A stretch of DNA of 64,000 nt from Alphaproteobacteria bacterium (lineage in GTDB: Bacteria; Pseudomonadota; Alphaproteobacteria; CALKHQ01), in contig JAWKYB010000002.1 in NCBI GenBank assembly GCA_041396705.1, positions 124,001 through 188,000 of the forward strand. Reading direction: 5' to 3'. Positions 18,929 through 30,373 of the stretch are shown in pieces; positions within the stretch are counted from its first letter, which is position 1; the number at the start of each line of letters is the position of its first letter. The notes beneath the pieces are model-generated. The model made no database searches. It was not told where the DNA came from and saw only the letters and a program-made list of their open reading frames with translations. Position numbers and translations under genes: made by a program.

Positions 18929-18979
18929 CGTTCTCCTCCCCGGTTGCCCCTTGCGGCAAAGGCTGACGCCGGCCGGCGC

Positions 18980-19912
18980 CTAGAAGCCAACCGCGTCGCC
19001 ACCCTTCAGCGACAGCATCTCGCGCGCCTCGTCCGGCGTCGCCACCTCCAGCGACAGGCCTTCCAGCACGTGGCGGATCATGCGGACCTGCTGGGCGTTG
19101 GATTCGGCCAGCTTGCCGGGGCCGGCCCACAGCGAATCCTCCAGCCCGACGCGGACGTTGCTGCCCATGCTGGCGCCCATCGTCGCCAGCGGGATCTGGT
19201 GGCGGCCGGCGGCGAGGATCGACCAGTGATAGTCGTCGCCGAACAGCCGGTCGGCGGTCCGCTTCATGTGCATCAGGTCCTCGGGATGGGTGCCGATGCC
19301 GCCGAGGATGCCGAACACCGACTGGATGAACATCGGCGGCTTGACCAGCCCGCGGTCGCGGAAATGGGCCAGGTTGTACAGATGCGAGATGTCGTAGCAC
19401 TCGAACTCGAAGCGGGTGCGGTTGCCGGAACAGGTGGTCAGCACCGTCTCGATGTCCTGAAAGGTGTTCTTGAACACCAGGTCGCGGCTGTTGACCAGGT
19501 GCTGGCGTTCCCAGTCGTGCTTGAACTCCTTGAAACGTTCCAGCATCGGGAACAGGCCGAAGTTCATCGAGCCCATGTTCAGCGAGGCGACCTCCGGCTG
19601 CAGCTCGGCCGCCGGACGCAGGCGCTCGGCCACGGTCATGGTCGGCGCGCCGCCGGTGGTCAGGTTGATCACCGCGTCGCAGGCCTGCTTGATCCGCGGC
19701 AGGAACTGCATGAACACCGCCGGGTCCTGGGTCGGCCGGCCGTCGTTGGGGTCGCGCGCGTGCAGGTGGATGATCGCCGCGCCGGCCTCGGCCGCGCCGA
19801 TCGCGGCCTCGGCGATCTCGGTCGGCGTCACCGGCAGGGCGGCCGACATCGACGGCGTGTGGATCGCCCCCGTCACGGCGCAGGTGATGATGACCTTGCG
19901 TTTTGCTGCCAT
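18980..19912 (-). CDS. Beta-keto acid cleavage enzyme (BKACE, DUF849 family)
   Basis: This 310-residue TIM-barrel protein has the BKACE zinc motif (H49, H51 in IIHLHARDP) and the conserved TTGGAPTMT, SVFGILGGIG and GLEDSLW elements. BKACE enzymes condense a beta-keto acid with acetyl-CoA to release acetoacetate and a new CoA ester; Kce of lysine fermentation and dehydrocarnitine-cleaving enzymes are characterised members. The upstream gene (start 20875) encodes a lambda-crystallin-like 3-hydroxy-acid dehydrogenase, which would supply a beta-keto acid. The neighbours point to a sugar-derived substrate rather than carnitine, but carnitine remains possible. Confidence 0.9.
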   Translation of the reverse strand: MAAKRKVIITCAVTGAIHTPSMSAALPVTPTEIAEAAIGAAEAGAAIIHLHARDPNDGRPTQDPAVFMQFLPRIKQACDAVINLTTGGAPTMTVAERLRPAAELQPEVASLNMGSMNFGLFPMLERFKEFKHDWERQHLVNSRDLVFKNTFQDIETVLTTCSGNRTRFEFECYDISHLYNLAHFRDRGLVKPPMFIQSVFGILGGIGTHPEDLMHMKRTADRLFGDDYHWSILAAGRHQIPLATMGASMGSNVRVGLEDSLWAGPGKLAESNAQQVRMIRHVLEGLSLEVATPDEAREMLSLKGGDAVGF

Positions 19913-19924
19913 GTCGGCGGTCTC

Positions 19925-20875
19925 CTACTTCCCGTACTTGCTGTCCATCGCGCGCTTGTGGGCGACCAGGCCCATCAGCCGGCGGTCGCGCCACAGCGCG
20001 CGCTCGCCCAGCCTGTCGCGCGGCACCTTCTTCGCCCGCTCGGCCTGGATCGAGTCGGCCAGCGGGCCGACCCAGTCCACTCGCCTTGTCTGGCTGGGAA
20101 AGATGCCGGCGTAAAGCGGCTCGTAGCGCGCGGCATAGTCGGCCAGGCCGCCCGGCGCATTGAGGTCGATGGTCTCGAACGGGCCCATGAACGACCAGCG
20201 CAGCCCGATGCCGTCCTTCAGCGCGATGTCGACGTCCTCGGCGCCGACCACGCCGTCGGCGACCAGCCGGAACGCCTCGTGCAGCAGCGCGCCCTGCAGC
20301 CGGTTCATCACGAAGCCTTCGATCTCCTTGCCCATGACGATCGGCGCCTGGCCGACCCGGCGCATCAGCGCGGCGGTACGCTCCATCACCGCCCTGTCGG
20401 TCCACGGCGCCGGCACCAGCTCGACGGCCGGCACCACGAAGGGCGGATTGATCGGATGGGCGACCAGGCAGCGCCGGCCGCCGGCCAATCCCTCGGTGAA
20501 GCTGGACGGCAACAGGCCGGAGGTGGAACTGGCCAGCACGGTGTCGGGCCCCGCGGCCGCGTCCAGCCCGCGCCAGACCTCGCGCTTGATCTCGAGGATC
20601 TCGGGCGTGCTCTCCTGCACGTGGACCGCGCCGTCGACCGCATCCGCCAGGCCGGTCGCGGCCCGCATGCGCCCCCGCACCGAGGCCGCGTCGCCGCCGG
20701 CCAGCAGGTCCTGCGCCTCCAGGTCGGGCAGCAGCGCGTCGACCGCCTTCAGCGAGGCCGCGGCGGCGCCGTCGACGCTGTCGTACAGCACGACGTCGCA
20801 TCCGGCGCGCGCGAACACGATGGCCCAGGCCCGGCCGATCAGGCCGCCGCCGACGAGACCGACCTTTTCGGCCAT
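19925..20875 (-). CDS. 3-hydroxyacyl-CoA dehydrogenase-fold enzyme, lambda-crystallin/L-gulonate 3-dehydrogenase type
   Basis: The protein has 316 residues. An N-terminal Rossmann motif (GLVGGGLIGRAWA) binds NAD. The active-site region shows SSTSG (S119), H140 in VAHPINPPF, and the EIEGFVMNRLQGALLHEA helix. The stretch GLRWSFMGPFETIDLNAPGG matches the lambda-crystallin (L-gulonate 3-dehydrogenase) and L-carnitine dehydrogenase group rather than fatty-acid oxidation enzymes. It would oxidise the 3-hydroxyl of a sugar acid or of carnitine to a 3-keto acid, the substrate type of the BKACE that follows 12 bases downstream. The ATG at 20875 follows GGAGGAGAACTGTC. Confidence 0.88.
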   Translation of the reverse strand: MAEKVGLVGGGLIGRAWAIVFARAGCDVVLYDSVDGAAAASLKAVDALLPDLEAQDLLAGGDAASVRGRMRAATGLADAVDGAVHVQESTPEILEIKREVWRGLDAAAGPDTVLASSTSGLLPSSFTEGLAGGRRCLVAHPINPPFVVPAVELVPAPWTDRAVMERTAALMRRVGQAPIVMGKEIEGFVMNRLQGALLHEAFRLVADGVVGAEDVDIALKDGIGLRWSFMGPFETIDLNAPGGLADYAARYEPLYAGIFPSQTRRVDWVGPLADSIQAERAKKVPRDRLGERALWRDRRLMGLVAHKRAMDSKYGK

Positions 20876-20889
20876 GACAGTTCTCCTCC

Positions 20890-21681
20890 CTACAGCGAGA
20901 TCACGCCGGCGCAGACGCTGAGCGCCTGCCCGGTGATGTTGGCGCCGGCCGGCGAGCACAGGAACAGCGCCGTGTTGGCGATGTCGCGGGCGGTGACCAT
21001 CTTCTTCATCGCCACCTTCGACAGGTTGCGCGTGCGCATCTCCTCGAAGCTGACGCCCTCCTCCGCCGCGCGGGCGGCGATCACCCGGTCGATGCGCGGG
21101 CCCTCGACGATGCCCGGCTGGATGCAGTTCACCCGGATGCCGTCCGGGCCCAGCTCGATCGCTAGGCTCTCGGTCATGCCGACGATCGCCCACTTGGTCG
21201 CCGAATAGGGCAGCCGCCGGGCGAAGCCCAGCCGCCCGGCAACCGACGACAGCGCGACGATCGAGGCGTCCGACGACCGCTTCAGCAGCGGCACCGCCCG
21301 GCGCAGGCAATAGAACTGGCCATTCAGGTTGATGTCGACCGTACGCCGCCAGTCGTCCGGGTCCATCGCCTCCACCGTGGTGGTCGGGCCGGCGATTCCG
21401 GCGTTGTTGATCAGCACGTCGAGCCCGCCGAGCTCGCGCTCGAGCTGGTCGAACATGGCGTCGACATCGGCCTGGTCGGCAACGTCGCAATGGGTCGTCA
21501 GCGCCGCGGGGTGCGCGGCCTTGAATGCCACCAGCGCCGCCTCGTCGATATCGCAGACGAACACGCGCGCGCCGTTGCGCAGGAAGCCCTCGGCGATCTC
21601 GCGGCCGATGCCGGCGGCGCCGGCGGTGACCAGCACGCGCAGGCCGGGGCGGGGGCGGAACTCGTCGGCGGGTTCGGTCAT
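20890..21681 (-). CDS. Short-chain dehydrogenase/reductase (probable sugar 1-dehydrogenase)
   Basis: This is a classical SDR of 263 residues: cofactor motif TAGAAGIGRE, an acidic CDIDEA after strand 2 that favours NAD, NNAGIAG, catalytic Ser in LSSVAG and YSATK. The C-terminus ends ITGQALSVCAGVISL. It lies in the ribose-type ABC operon, 14 bases ahead of the lambda-crystallin-like dehydrogenase. Together with the SMP-30 lactonase it could oxidise an imported aldose to its lactone, but the substrate is an inference from context. Confidence 0.9.
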   Translation of the reverse strand: MTEPADEFRPRPGLRVLVTAGAAGIGREIAEGFLRNGARVFVCDIDEAALVAFKAAHPAALTTHCDVADQADVDAMFDQLERELGGLDVLINNAGIAGPTTTVEAMDPDDWRRTVDINLNGQFYCLRRAVPLLKRSSDASIVALSSVAGRLGFARRLPYSATKWAIVGMTESLAIELGPDGIRVNCIQPGIVEGPRIDRVIAARAAEEGVSFEEMRTRNLSKVAMKKMVTARDIANTALFLCSPAGANITGQALSVCAGVISL

Positions 21682-21696
21682 GTCCTGTCTCTTCGG

Positions 21697-22662
21697 TTAG
21701 CGGGCGCGCTCGCGCAGCACCAGCACGGCGGCCAGCACGACCAGCCCGAAAATGATGTCGCGGAACGCGACCGGCAGGGTGGTGCCGGCCAGCAGGGTCT
21801 GCAGCGCGACCAGCAGCAGCACGCCGCCGATCATGCCGACATAGGAGCCGCGGCCGCCGGTGATCAGCGTGCCGCCGACCACCACGACCGCGATCGACGG
21901 CAGCAGATAGTCGTCGCCCATGCCCAGGCTGGCCTGGCCGCTGAAGCCGGCCAGCATCACGCCGACCAGCGCCGAGCACAGGCCGCTCAGCATGTAGACG
22001 CCGACCATGGTGCGGCCGGTGTCGACCCCGGACAGGCGCGCCACCCGCAGGCTGTTGCCGACCGCGAACACCCGCCGGCCGAAGGCGGTGTGACCGAGCA
22101 GCAGGACGGCAAGGCCCACGAACAGCACCATGCTCAGCACCACCGGCGTCACGCCGATCGACTGGTCGGTCATGAACCAGCGCAGGCCCGGCGCGGCGAA
22201 GCCGTCCGGCGTGCCGTTGCTGTAGAGCAGCGCCAGCCCCTGCAGGATGCCGTTGGCGGCCAGCGTTGTGACGATCGGCGACAGCCCGAGCAGCACGACG
22301 CCGAGCCCGTTGAACAGGCCGGCGAGCAGCCCCGCGCCCAGCGCAGCCGCCAGCGCCAGCGGGATGTTGCCGTTGGTCCCGGCCATGATGCCGGCGGCGA
22401 GGATGCCGCACAGCCCGATGGTCCATGGCACCGACAGGTCGAGCCCGCCGGTCAGGATCACCGCGCCCTGGCCCAGCGCCAGCACCAGCATGAACGACGA
22501 CAGCACCACCAGCGAGTTGTAGTAGCCCCAGCTGAACAGGGTGTCGCCATAGACCAGCTGGGTCGCGACCAGCACCACCGCGAAGCAGGCATAGGCCGGC
22601 CAGATGAAACGCAGGATGTGCCGGTTGCGGGCCAGCCAGCCCGGGGTCGCGGTGTCGGCCAA
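21697..22662 (-). CDS. Ribose/xylose-type ABC permease, second permease domain (probably fused to the first)
   Basis: A BPD_transp_2 permease of at least 321 residues with about eight to ten hydrophobic helices, the ALGQGAVILTGGLDLSVPW signature and the cytoplasmic coupling region NSLRVARLSGVDTGRTM. The only start nearby is TTG 22662, without a clear ribosome site, and the same frame reads back into proline-rich linker sequence (TRGTPPALPRPAALADT). No stop codon exists in any of the three leftward frames between about 22740 and 22662, so this domain may continue from the permease upstream. It imports a sugar together with the RbsA-type ATPase. Confidence 0.82.
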   Translation of the reverse strand: MADTATPGWLARNRHILRFIWPAYACFAVVLVATQLVYGDTLFSWGYYNSLVVLSSFMLVLALGQGAVILTGGLDLSVPWTIGLCGILAAGIMAGTNGNIPLALAAALGAGLLAGLFNGLGVVLLGLSPIVTTLAANGILQGLALLYSNGTPDGFAAPGLRWFMTDQSIGVTPVVLSMVLFVGLAVLLLGHTAFGRRVFAVGNSLRVARLSGVDTGRTMVGVYMLSGLCSALVGVMLAGFSGQASLGMGDDYLLPSIAVVVVGGTLITGGRGSYVGMIGGVLLLVALQTLLAGTTLPVAFRDIIFGLVVLAAVLVLRERAR

Positions 22663-22663
22663 G

Positions 22664-23764
22664 GCCGCCGGCCGCGGCAGGGCCGGCGGGGTGCCGCGCG
22701 TCGACCTGGCGCGGCAGCACGCCGCGGCGCGCCGCGTCCAGCCGGCGCCACAGGTGGCGGACCGAGGAGAACAGCGGCGATGTGCGGTCCAGCGAGGCGG
22801 CGATCACCGCCAGCAGCAGGATCACGCCCTCGACGATGGTGGTGAACAGGGCGGAGACCGACAGCACGAAGATGATGCTGGCGACCACGGCCAGGATGTA
22901 GGCGCCGATGGCGGAGCCGACCAGGCTGCCGCGCCCGCCGCCCAGCCGGGTTCCGCCGATGACGATGGCGGCGAACATCGGCAGCAGCATCGGCCGGCCG
23001 ACCAGCGGGTCGCCGGCGCCGATCTGGGCGGTGAAGAACACGCCGGCGGCGCCGTAGCACATGCCGGCCATGACATAGGCGGCCAGCTTGGTCAGCCGCA
23101 CGCGCACCGGCCGCGGCGGCCGCGGCCTCGTCGCTGCCGACAGCATAGAGCGCGGTGCCGAGCCGCGAGCCGGCGACCAGGCGCCACAGCGCGATCGCCA
23201 CCAGCACCACCAGCACCGGCGCCGGCAGCACGCCGGCGATCACGTCGCCGGTGAAGAAGATCGAGAACTCGAACGGCGTGAAGCCGCCGGGCTTGTCCAT
23301 GATCAGCAGGGTCAGGCCCTGGACGATGAACATGGTCGACAGCGTCACCACGATCGGCTGTAGCCGGAGGAACGCGACCAGCACGCCGTTGACCAGCCCG
23401 ACGCAGCCGCCGATGCCGACGCCGGCCAGCGCCAGCAGGACCATCGTCGTCGGATCGGCGGTCATGCCCATCTCGCTGGCCAGCGTGACGTTGACCAGCG
23501 AGATGACGGCGCCGGCCGACAGGTCGAAGCCGCCGGTCAGCACCACCAGCGTCTGTCCCATCGCCGCCAGCGCGCTGGCGGTGCCGGTGGCCGACACCAG
23601 CGACTGCGCGTCGAAATAGGTCAGGCCGTAGGCGGTGATCGCCTCGACCACCAGCAGCAGGCCGACGAAGACCAGCACGGCGACGCCGAGCCCGCGGTTG
23701 CGGTCCGCCCAGCGCCGCAGCGCGGCCTGGCCGCCGTGCGACGCGCCGGCTGCGGTCTCGGCGC

Positions 23765-23768
<4 letters not shown>
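22664..23768 (-). CDS. Ribose/xylose-type ABC permease, first permease domain (frame break near 23113)
   Basis: The gene starts at GTG 23768, overlapping the ATPase stop as GTGA. The first frame encodes six or seven helices with MGQTLVVLTGGFDLSAG and runs to LYAVGSDEAAAAAAG; the family-typical continuation VRLTKLAAYVMAGMCYGAAG is in a different frame from about 23113 onward (one extra or two missing bases in GGTGCGCGTGCGG). The protein then ends in a basic segment (SSVRHLWRRLDAARR) without any in-frame stop before the second permease. With the second permease it forms the transmembrane part of a sugar importer. The right-hand boundary given here is nominal. Confidence 0.75.
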
Positions 23769-25288
<1,520 letters not shown>

Positions 25289-25323
25289 CGGCGGGTCCCC
25301 CTGCGCCCGGCCCCTGCGGCAAA

Positions 25324-25348
25324 CGGGGCGGCCGCGAGGGCCGCCCCG
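25324..25348 (-). terminator. Intercistronic hairpin between binding protein and ATPase genes
   Basis: A perfect 10-base inverted repeat (CGGGGCGGCC and GGCCGCCCCG) with a 5-base loop lies between the stop of the sugar-binding protein gene and the start of the ATPase gene. No U-run follows, so it is more likely a partial attenuator or an mRNA 3'-end stabiliser than a full terminator. This is a common device for making excess binding protein in ABC operons. Confidence 0.6.
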
Positions 25349-25384
25349 TGCGCGGAGCGTCGGCGCGCGCTCAGGCTGCGCCGA

Positions 25385-26509
25385 TCAGTTCTCGGGCTGG
25401 CCGACCAGCGCCGCGGCAAGCCCGATCTCGGGCGTGTCGGGCGAATAGATCGACGCGAACCAGCCGGGGTTCGGCACCAGCGACGGCAGGAAGGCGTTGC
25501 AGCCGGCCGCCATCTCGTCCCAGGTCCCTTCCTGGCACAGCTGGATGGTCTCGTTGGTGACGATCGGCAGCGGCAGGACGGTCAGTTCCGGGATCTCGTT
25601 GCCGTCCAGCTTCGACACCGCCAGCTTCAGCGCCAGGCCGCCGGAATAGGGCGGCGAGGCATAGGAGATGCGCGGCGCGCCCAGCGGCGCATAGGGCGTG
25701 GACGCACCCTCGACCTCGGTGCCGAGCGGCAGCATCTGGATGCGGCCGCCGTTGGCGCCCTCGCCGGCGCAGGGCAGCAGCTGCTCGGGCGTGCGCCCGG
25801 CCTCCAGCTGCATCGCGTTGGCGGTGTAGCAGCCGACCTGCATCCACAGGCCGTCGATCGAGTCCCAGTCGTGGGTGGCCAGGATCTTCGACATCTCGGT
25901 GCGGGCGACCGCCTGGCTCCACATGCCGACCGCCTCGGCGATCACGTTGATGCCGGGGTGCTGGGCGAACACTTCCATCGCCGCCTGGGTGCGCAGCTGG
26001 TCGACCGAGGTGCCGGGCACGCCGGTGACCACCACGATGTCGCCTTCGCCGCCCAACTGCTCCACCAGCCATTCGGCGGTGACGCGGCCGGCCTCGAGCT
26101 GGTCGATCGACACGTTGTAGGCGCAGGGCTCGGTGATCTCCGCGTCATAGGCGATGATCAGCACGCCCTGATCGCAGGCGTTGCGCACCACGTTGTTCAG
26201 GGCGGTCGGCGAGATCGGGTAGACGACGATGGCGTCGGCGCCGGCCTGGACCATGGAGTTGATCTGCTGGATCTGGCGCTGGGCGTTCGGGCCGGCGACC
26301 TGGACCTCCAGATCGACCCGGTCGCGCATGCTGGCGTGGGCGGCCATCGCCTGCACCATGTTCGCCGCCTCGGCCTGCCAGTCGTTGCCGATATAGCTCA
26401 TGCTCAGGAAGATCTTGTAGGGCTCCTGCGCCTGGCCTGCGCCGGCCAGCGCCAGGCTGCCGGCGACCCCCATCGCGGCCGCCGCCGCGAACTTGCGTCC
26501 CACTGTCAT
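25385..26509 (-). CDS. Exported sugar-binding protein of a ribose-type ABC importer
   Basis: The 374-residue precursor starts at ATG 26509 behind GGAGGAGACCAGC. It has a Sec signal peptide ending AGAGQAQ-EPYK. The mature part is a Peripla_BP_4 (RbsB/TorT-like) fold: LSMSYIGNDWQ at the first strand, QINSMVQAGADAIVVYP, LIIAYDAEI and VTGVPGTSVDQLR. Ligand-facing aromatic and acidic residues fit a sugar or polyol, but identity cannot be assigned. It is the first gene of the leftward operon ending at 17503 and has a good promoter at 26625-26654. Confidence 0.9.
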   Translation of the reverse strand: MTVGRKFAAAAAMGVAGSLALAGAGQAQEPYKIFLSMSYIGNDWQAEAANMVQAMAAHASMRDRVDLEVQVAGPNAQRQIQQINSMVQAGADAIVVYPISPTALNNVVRNACDQGVLIIAYDAEITEPCAYNVSIDQLEAGRVTAEWLVEQLGGEGDIVVVTGVPGTSVDQLRTQAAMEVFAQHPGINVIAEAVGMWSQAVARTEMSKILATHDWDSIDGLWMQVGCYTANAMQLEAGRTPEQLLPCAGEGANGGRIQMLPLGTEVEGASTPYAPLGAPRISYASPPYSGGLALKLAVSKLDGNEIPELTVLPLPIVTNETIQLCQEGTWDEMAAGCNAFLPSLVPNPGWFASIYSPDTPEIGLAAALVGQPEN

Positions 26510-26614
26510 GCTGGTCTCCTCCCTCAGGAAACGGTTGCGGTTCGTTGGGCCGTAAGCCGCCCGCGCCCGCCTGCGCCGACGACCCTGCACCCCGCCAAGG
26601 ACGGGGCCAAGCTC

Positions 26615-26642
26615 TTGATCAAATATCATAGATCGCGGATCA
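26615..26642. promoter_or_regulatory. Candidate GntR/FCD operator
   Basis: The sequence contains a perfect palindrome TTGATCAA (26615-26622) followed by AGATC and GGATCA at about 14- and 21-base steps, giving TGATC...GATCA dyads. It overlaps the -10 element and start region of the leftward promoter, in the divergent gap between the sugar-binding protein and the GntR gene. The position suits autoregulated repression by that regulator. The assignment is inference from position and symmetry. Confidence 0.45.
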
Positions 26643-26654
26643 TTGCAGGGTCAA
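26625..26654 (-). promoter_or_regulatory. Sigma-70-like promoter for the leftward sugar operon
   Basis: Read leftward, TTGACC (26654-26649) and TATGAT (26630-26625) are separated by 18 bases, close to the TTGACA/TATAAT consensus. They lie about 115-145 bases upstream of the binding-protein ATG. The region is clearly more AT-rich than its surroundings. Confidence 0.5.
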
Positions 26655-26757
26655 GGCGCCGCGGCCCGGCCCGAGCCGCGGCTTGCCACCCGGCCGGACG
26701 GGCCGATATTTTGCCGCGGCGGCGCCCGCCGGCGCCCGCGCAAGCCAGGAACCGCGC

Positions 26758-27448
26758 ATGACCAGCCAGCGTGCGATCAACCAGACCGGACTGCGTCCCA
26801 TCGTCCGCGAGACGGTGACGGACCAGGTCTATGCGCGGCTTCGCGACGGCATCATGCGCGGCGAGCTTGCGCCCGGACAAAACGTCACCATCCACGGGCT
26901 CGCCGCCGACCTCGGCGTCAGCGCGATGCCGGTGCGCGAGGCGTTGCACCGGCTCAGCGCCACCCGCGCGCTGATGGTGCTGTCGGGCCGCTCGGTCGGC
27001 GTGCCGGAATTGAGCGCGGAACGGCTGGCCGACCTCAGGCGCGTGCGGCGCGAGATCGAGGGCATGGCCGCGGCCTGGGCGGCCGAGACCGCCGATCCGC
27101 ACGCCATCGCGGAGCTGACCCGTTTCATCGACGCGATGTGGCGGGCCGAGCGGGAAACCGACCGGGCCGGCTATCTCGCCGCTAACCAGCAGTTCCATTT
27201 CCGCATCTATGCGATGTCCGGTTCGCCGACGATCATGCCGATCGTCGAGAGCCTGTGGCTGCAGATCGGGCCCTACCTCAACCTGCTGCACAACTCCGGC
27301 AACTTCGAGACCAGCAACCACATCCACGAGGCGGTGCGCGACGCGCTTGCGGCCGGCGACGCCGCCGCGGCGCGTGGCGGTCGCCAGCGACATCGACGTG
27401 GCCGCCGAGGCGCTGACCCCGCTGCTGCAGACCGCGCCGGAGGCCTGA
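26758..27448 (+). CDS. GntR-family (FadR/FCD-type) transcriptional regulator with a C-terminal frame break
   Basis: The winged helix is clear (VYARLRDGIMRGELAPGQ, then LGVSAMPVREALHRLS). It is followed by an FCD ligand domain (LRRVRREIEGMAAAWAAE, FHFRIYAMSGSP, HIHEAVRDALAAGD). At about 27372-27380 the first frame runs into unrelated Arg/Gly-rich sequence, while the expected ending (VAVASDIDVAAEALTPLLQ) continues in the next frame to a TGA at 27448; one extra or two missing bases explain this. The corrected protein is ~230 residues. It is divergent from the sugar operon, which it probably represses until an intermediate binds the FCD domain. Confidence 0.85.
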
Positions 27449-27450
27449 AC

Positions 27451-28176
27451 TCAGGCCTCGCCGACCGCGACGGGGTCGCACAGCACGGTGACATCCGGGT
27501 GGTCGCGCAGGACCGCGACCGGCCAGTCTTCCACCAGGCCGCCGCGGAACAGCGCGCCGAGCGGCTCCGCTTTGGTCGCGCCGTGGGCGATGACCAGGAT
27601 GCGGCGCGCATCCATGATCGTGCCGAGGCCGATGGTGATCGCCCGGTCCGGCGGCGTCCGGCCGGCAGGCCAGTCGGCGGCGTTGGCGACCAGCGTATCC
27701 GGCGCCAGCGCGATCACCCGGGTGCGCGAGCCGCGCGGCGATCCCGGCTCGTTGAAGCCGATATGGCCGTTGCGGCCGACGCCGAGGACCATCAGGTCGA
27801 TGCCGCCATACGCCGCGATCAGCCCCTCGTAGCGCGCCGCCTCCGCCGCCATGTCGCCGGCCTTGCCGTCCGGCGCGAAGCAGCGGCCGCGGTCGGCGTC
27901 GACGTGGTCGAGCAGCGCCTCCGCGATATAGGTGGCGAAACCGCCCGGATCGCCGGCGCCGAGACCGACATATTCGTCGAGGATGAAGATCGCCGCCTGG
28001 GCGAAGCTGACCTTGCCGGCGCGGCAGTCCGCGATCAGCCGGCGATAGACGGCAAGCGGCGTGCGGCCGGTCGGCAGGCACAGGCTGAGCCCGGGGTCCG
28101 CCCGGACTGCCGCGACGATCCTGTCTGCCGCCGCCTCGGCAACCGCATCCGCATCACGGCAAACGATCCTGTTCAT
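27451..28176 (-). CDS. nagB: Glucosamine-6-phosphate deaminase-like protein (NagB family)
   Basis: The 241-residue protein has NagB motifs: LCLPTGRTPLAVY (phosphate loop), D67-E68 in FILDEYVGL, and GVGRNGHIGFNEPGSP with N136, H138 and E143. NagB converts glucosamine-6-phosphate to fructose-6-phosphate and ammonia; E. coli has Asp where N136 lies, which may change rate or substrate. It is the last gene of a leftward operon with a maltose-type importer and a glycerol-1-phosphate-dehydrogenase-like enzyme, so it may act on an unusual amino- or hexose-phosphate. It converges on the GntR gene with a 2-base gap. Confidence 0.8.
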   Translation of the reverse strand: MNRIVCRDADAVAEAAADRIVAAVRADPGLSLCLPTGRTPLAVYRRLIADCRAGKVSFAQAAIFILDEYVGLGAGDPGGFATYIAEALLDHVDADRGRCFAPDGKAGDMAAEAARYEGLIAAYGGIDLMVLGVGRNGHIGFNEPGSPRGSRTRVIALAPDTLVANAADWPAGRTPPDRAITIGLGTIMDARRILVIAHGATKAEPLGALFRGGLVEDWPVAVLRDHPDVTVLCDPVAVGEA

Positions 28177-28207
28177 TCCGCTCCTCTTCGCCAGCGCATC
28201 GGCCCGC

Positions 28208-29269
28208 TCAACCGCGATAGGCCGCCTCGATCCGTTCGCGCAGTTCCGCCACGAAGGCCGGGGTCAGGTCAACATCGTGGGCGATCGAATGCCACAGCCC
28301 GGCCTCGCGCACGAACCCGCGCAGGCCGAGCAGCGCCTCCGTCACCGTATCCCAGCCGATGCCCATCGCCTCCGGCCGGATGTCGACGCCGATGTTGACG
28401 ATGGCCTTCAGCATCTCGTCGGTGCGGCTGTCGTGCATCATGCAGCCGACGACGATGCCCAGGCACACCGGCTGGCCGTGCAGGAACGCCTTATGGGTCA
28501 GCTTCTCCAGCGCGTAGAACACGAAATGGTCGACGCCCTCGATGTGGCGCGGACACCAGCCGGAACCGTGGTAGCTGGTGCCCCACTGCAGGCCGTCGAC
28601 CAGTACCGCGAGGCCGGTCTCGTTCAGGTCCCGGATGTCGTCCTGGTGGCGCAGGATCGCCTCGGCCTTGGCCAGCGACTGCCGTGCCAGATGCTCGTCA
28701 TAGGGCCACTTCGGCTCGCAGGCGCCGCGGTCCCAGGCGTATTTCCAGTCCAGCACGCCGGTGTGGAAGCACAGCACGTCGCAGATGCCGGAATGGTTCA
28801 GCCGGGCCGGCGCCTGCTGCAGGATGTCGTAGTCGAGGAACACGCATTCCGGCACCGCCCAGCCGACATAGCGCACGTCGCCGCCGATGCGCACGCCCGA
28901 GCGCTGGCCGAAGGCGGCGTTGACGCTGAGCGCGGTCGGCACGGTGAACAGCGGCCGGCGCAGCTTCCAGGAGAAGAACTTGGCCGCATCCAGCGCCTGG
29001 CCGCCGCCGAGACCGACGAAGGCCTCGAACCGCCTCAGCCCGTCCAGGGCCGCGATCAGGTCGTCCTGGGCGACGGAGCGGACCAGGTACGGCGCACAGT
29101 CGGCGTTGGCCAGCTGGTCGCGGAACATCGGCCACAGGTCTTCCATCGTCACCACCGCGAACGGGCTGTGCACGAAGTTGCCGAGCTCGCCGACCAGATT
29201 GCGGCCGAACACCGTGGGGAAGCCGTAGCTGAGCGGGACGCGGGTCGGGGCCGCGGCGGTCGAGGTCAT
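28208..29269 (-). CDS. Iron-containing alcohol dehydrogenase, glycerol-1-phosphate dehydrogenase-like
   Basis: This 353-residue protein has an NAD(P)-binding FVGLGGGQALDAAKFFSW loop, TVPTALSVNAAFGQRSGVR, and candidate metal ligands in HSGICDVLC, HIEGVDHFVFY and FLHGQP. The nearest recognisable group is EgsA/AraM and dehydroquinate-synthase-fold enzymes, which reduce or oxidise polyol and sugar phosphates. ATG 29269 has AGGAGATTCCG upstream. Operon context (maltose-type importer, NagB-like protein, ROK regulator) suggests a role in degrading an imported polyol or amino sugar; the substrate is unknown. Confidence 0.82.
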   Translation of the reverse strand: MTSTAAAPTRVPLSYGFPTVFGRNLVGELGNFVHSPFAVVTMEDLWPMFRDQLANADCAPYLVRSVAQDDLIAALDGLRRFEAFVGLGGGQALDAAKFFSWKLRRPLFTVPTALSVNAAFGQRSGVRIGGDVRYVGWAVPECVFLDYDILQQAPARLNHSGICDVLCFHTGVLDWKYAWDRGACEPKWPYDEHLARQSLAKAEAILRHQDDIRDLNETGLAVLVDGLQWGTSYHGSGWCPRHIEGVDHFVFYALEKLTHKAFLHGQPVCLGIVVGCMMHDSRTDEMLKAIVNIGVDIRPEAMGIGWDTVTEALLGLRGFVREAGLWHSIAHDVDLTPAFVAELRERIEAAYRG

Positions 29270-29297
29270 CGGAATCTCCTTTCGATGGCGCGCACGG

Positions 29298-30365
<1,068 letters not shown>

Positions 30366-30373
30366 GCGTCCTC

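Noticed and set aside
18035..20875. Carnitine degradation operon (dehydrogenase + BKACE)
   Set aside because: Kept only as an alternative: no carnitine/betaine transporter or thioesterase is present, while a sugar importer and an SMP-30 lactonase are.
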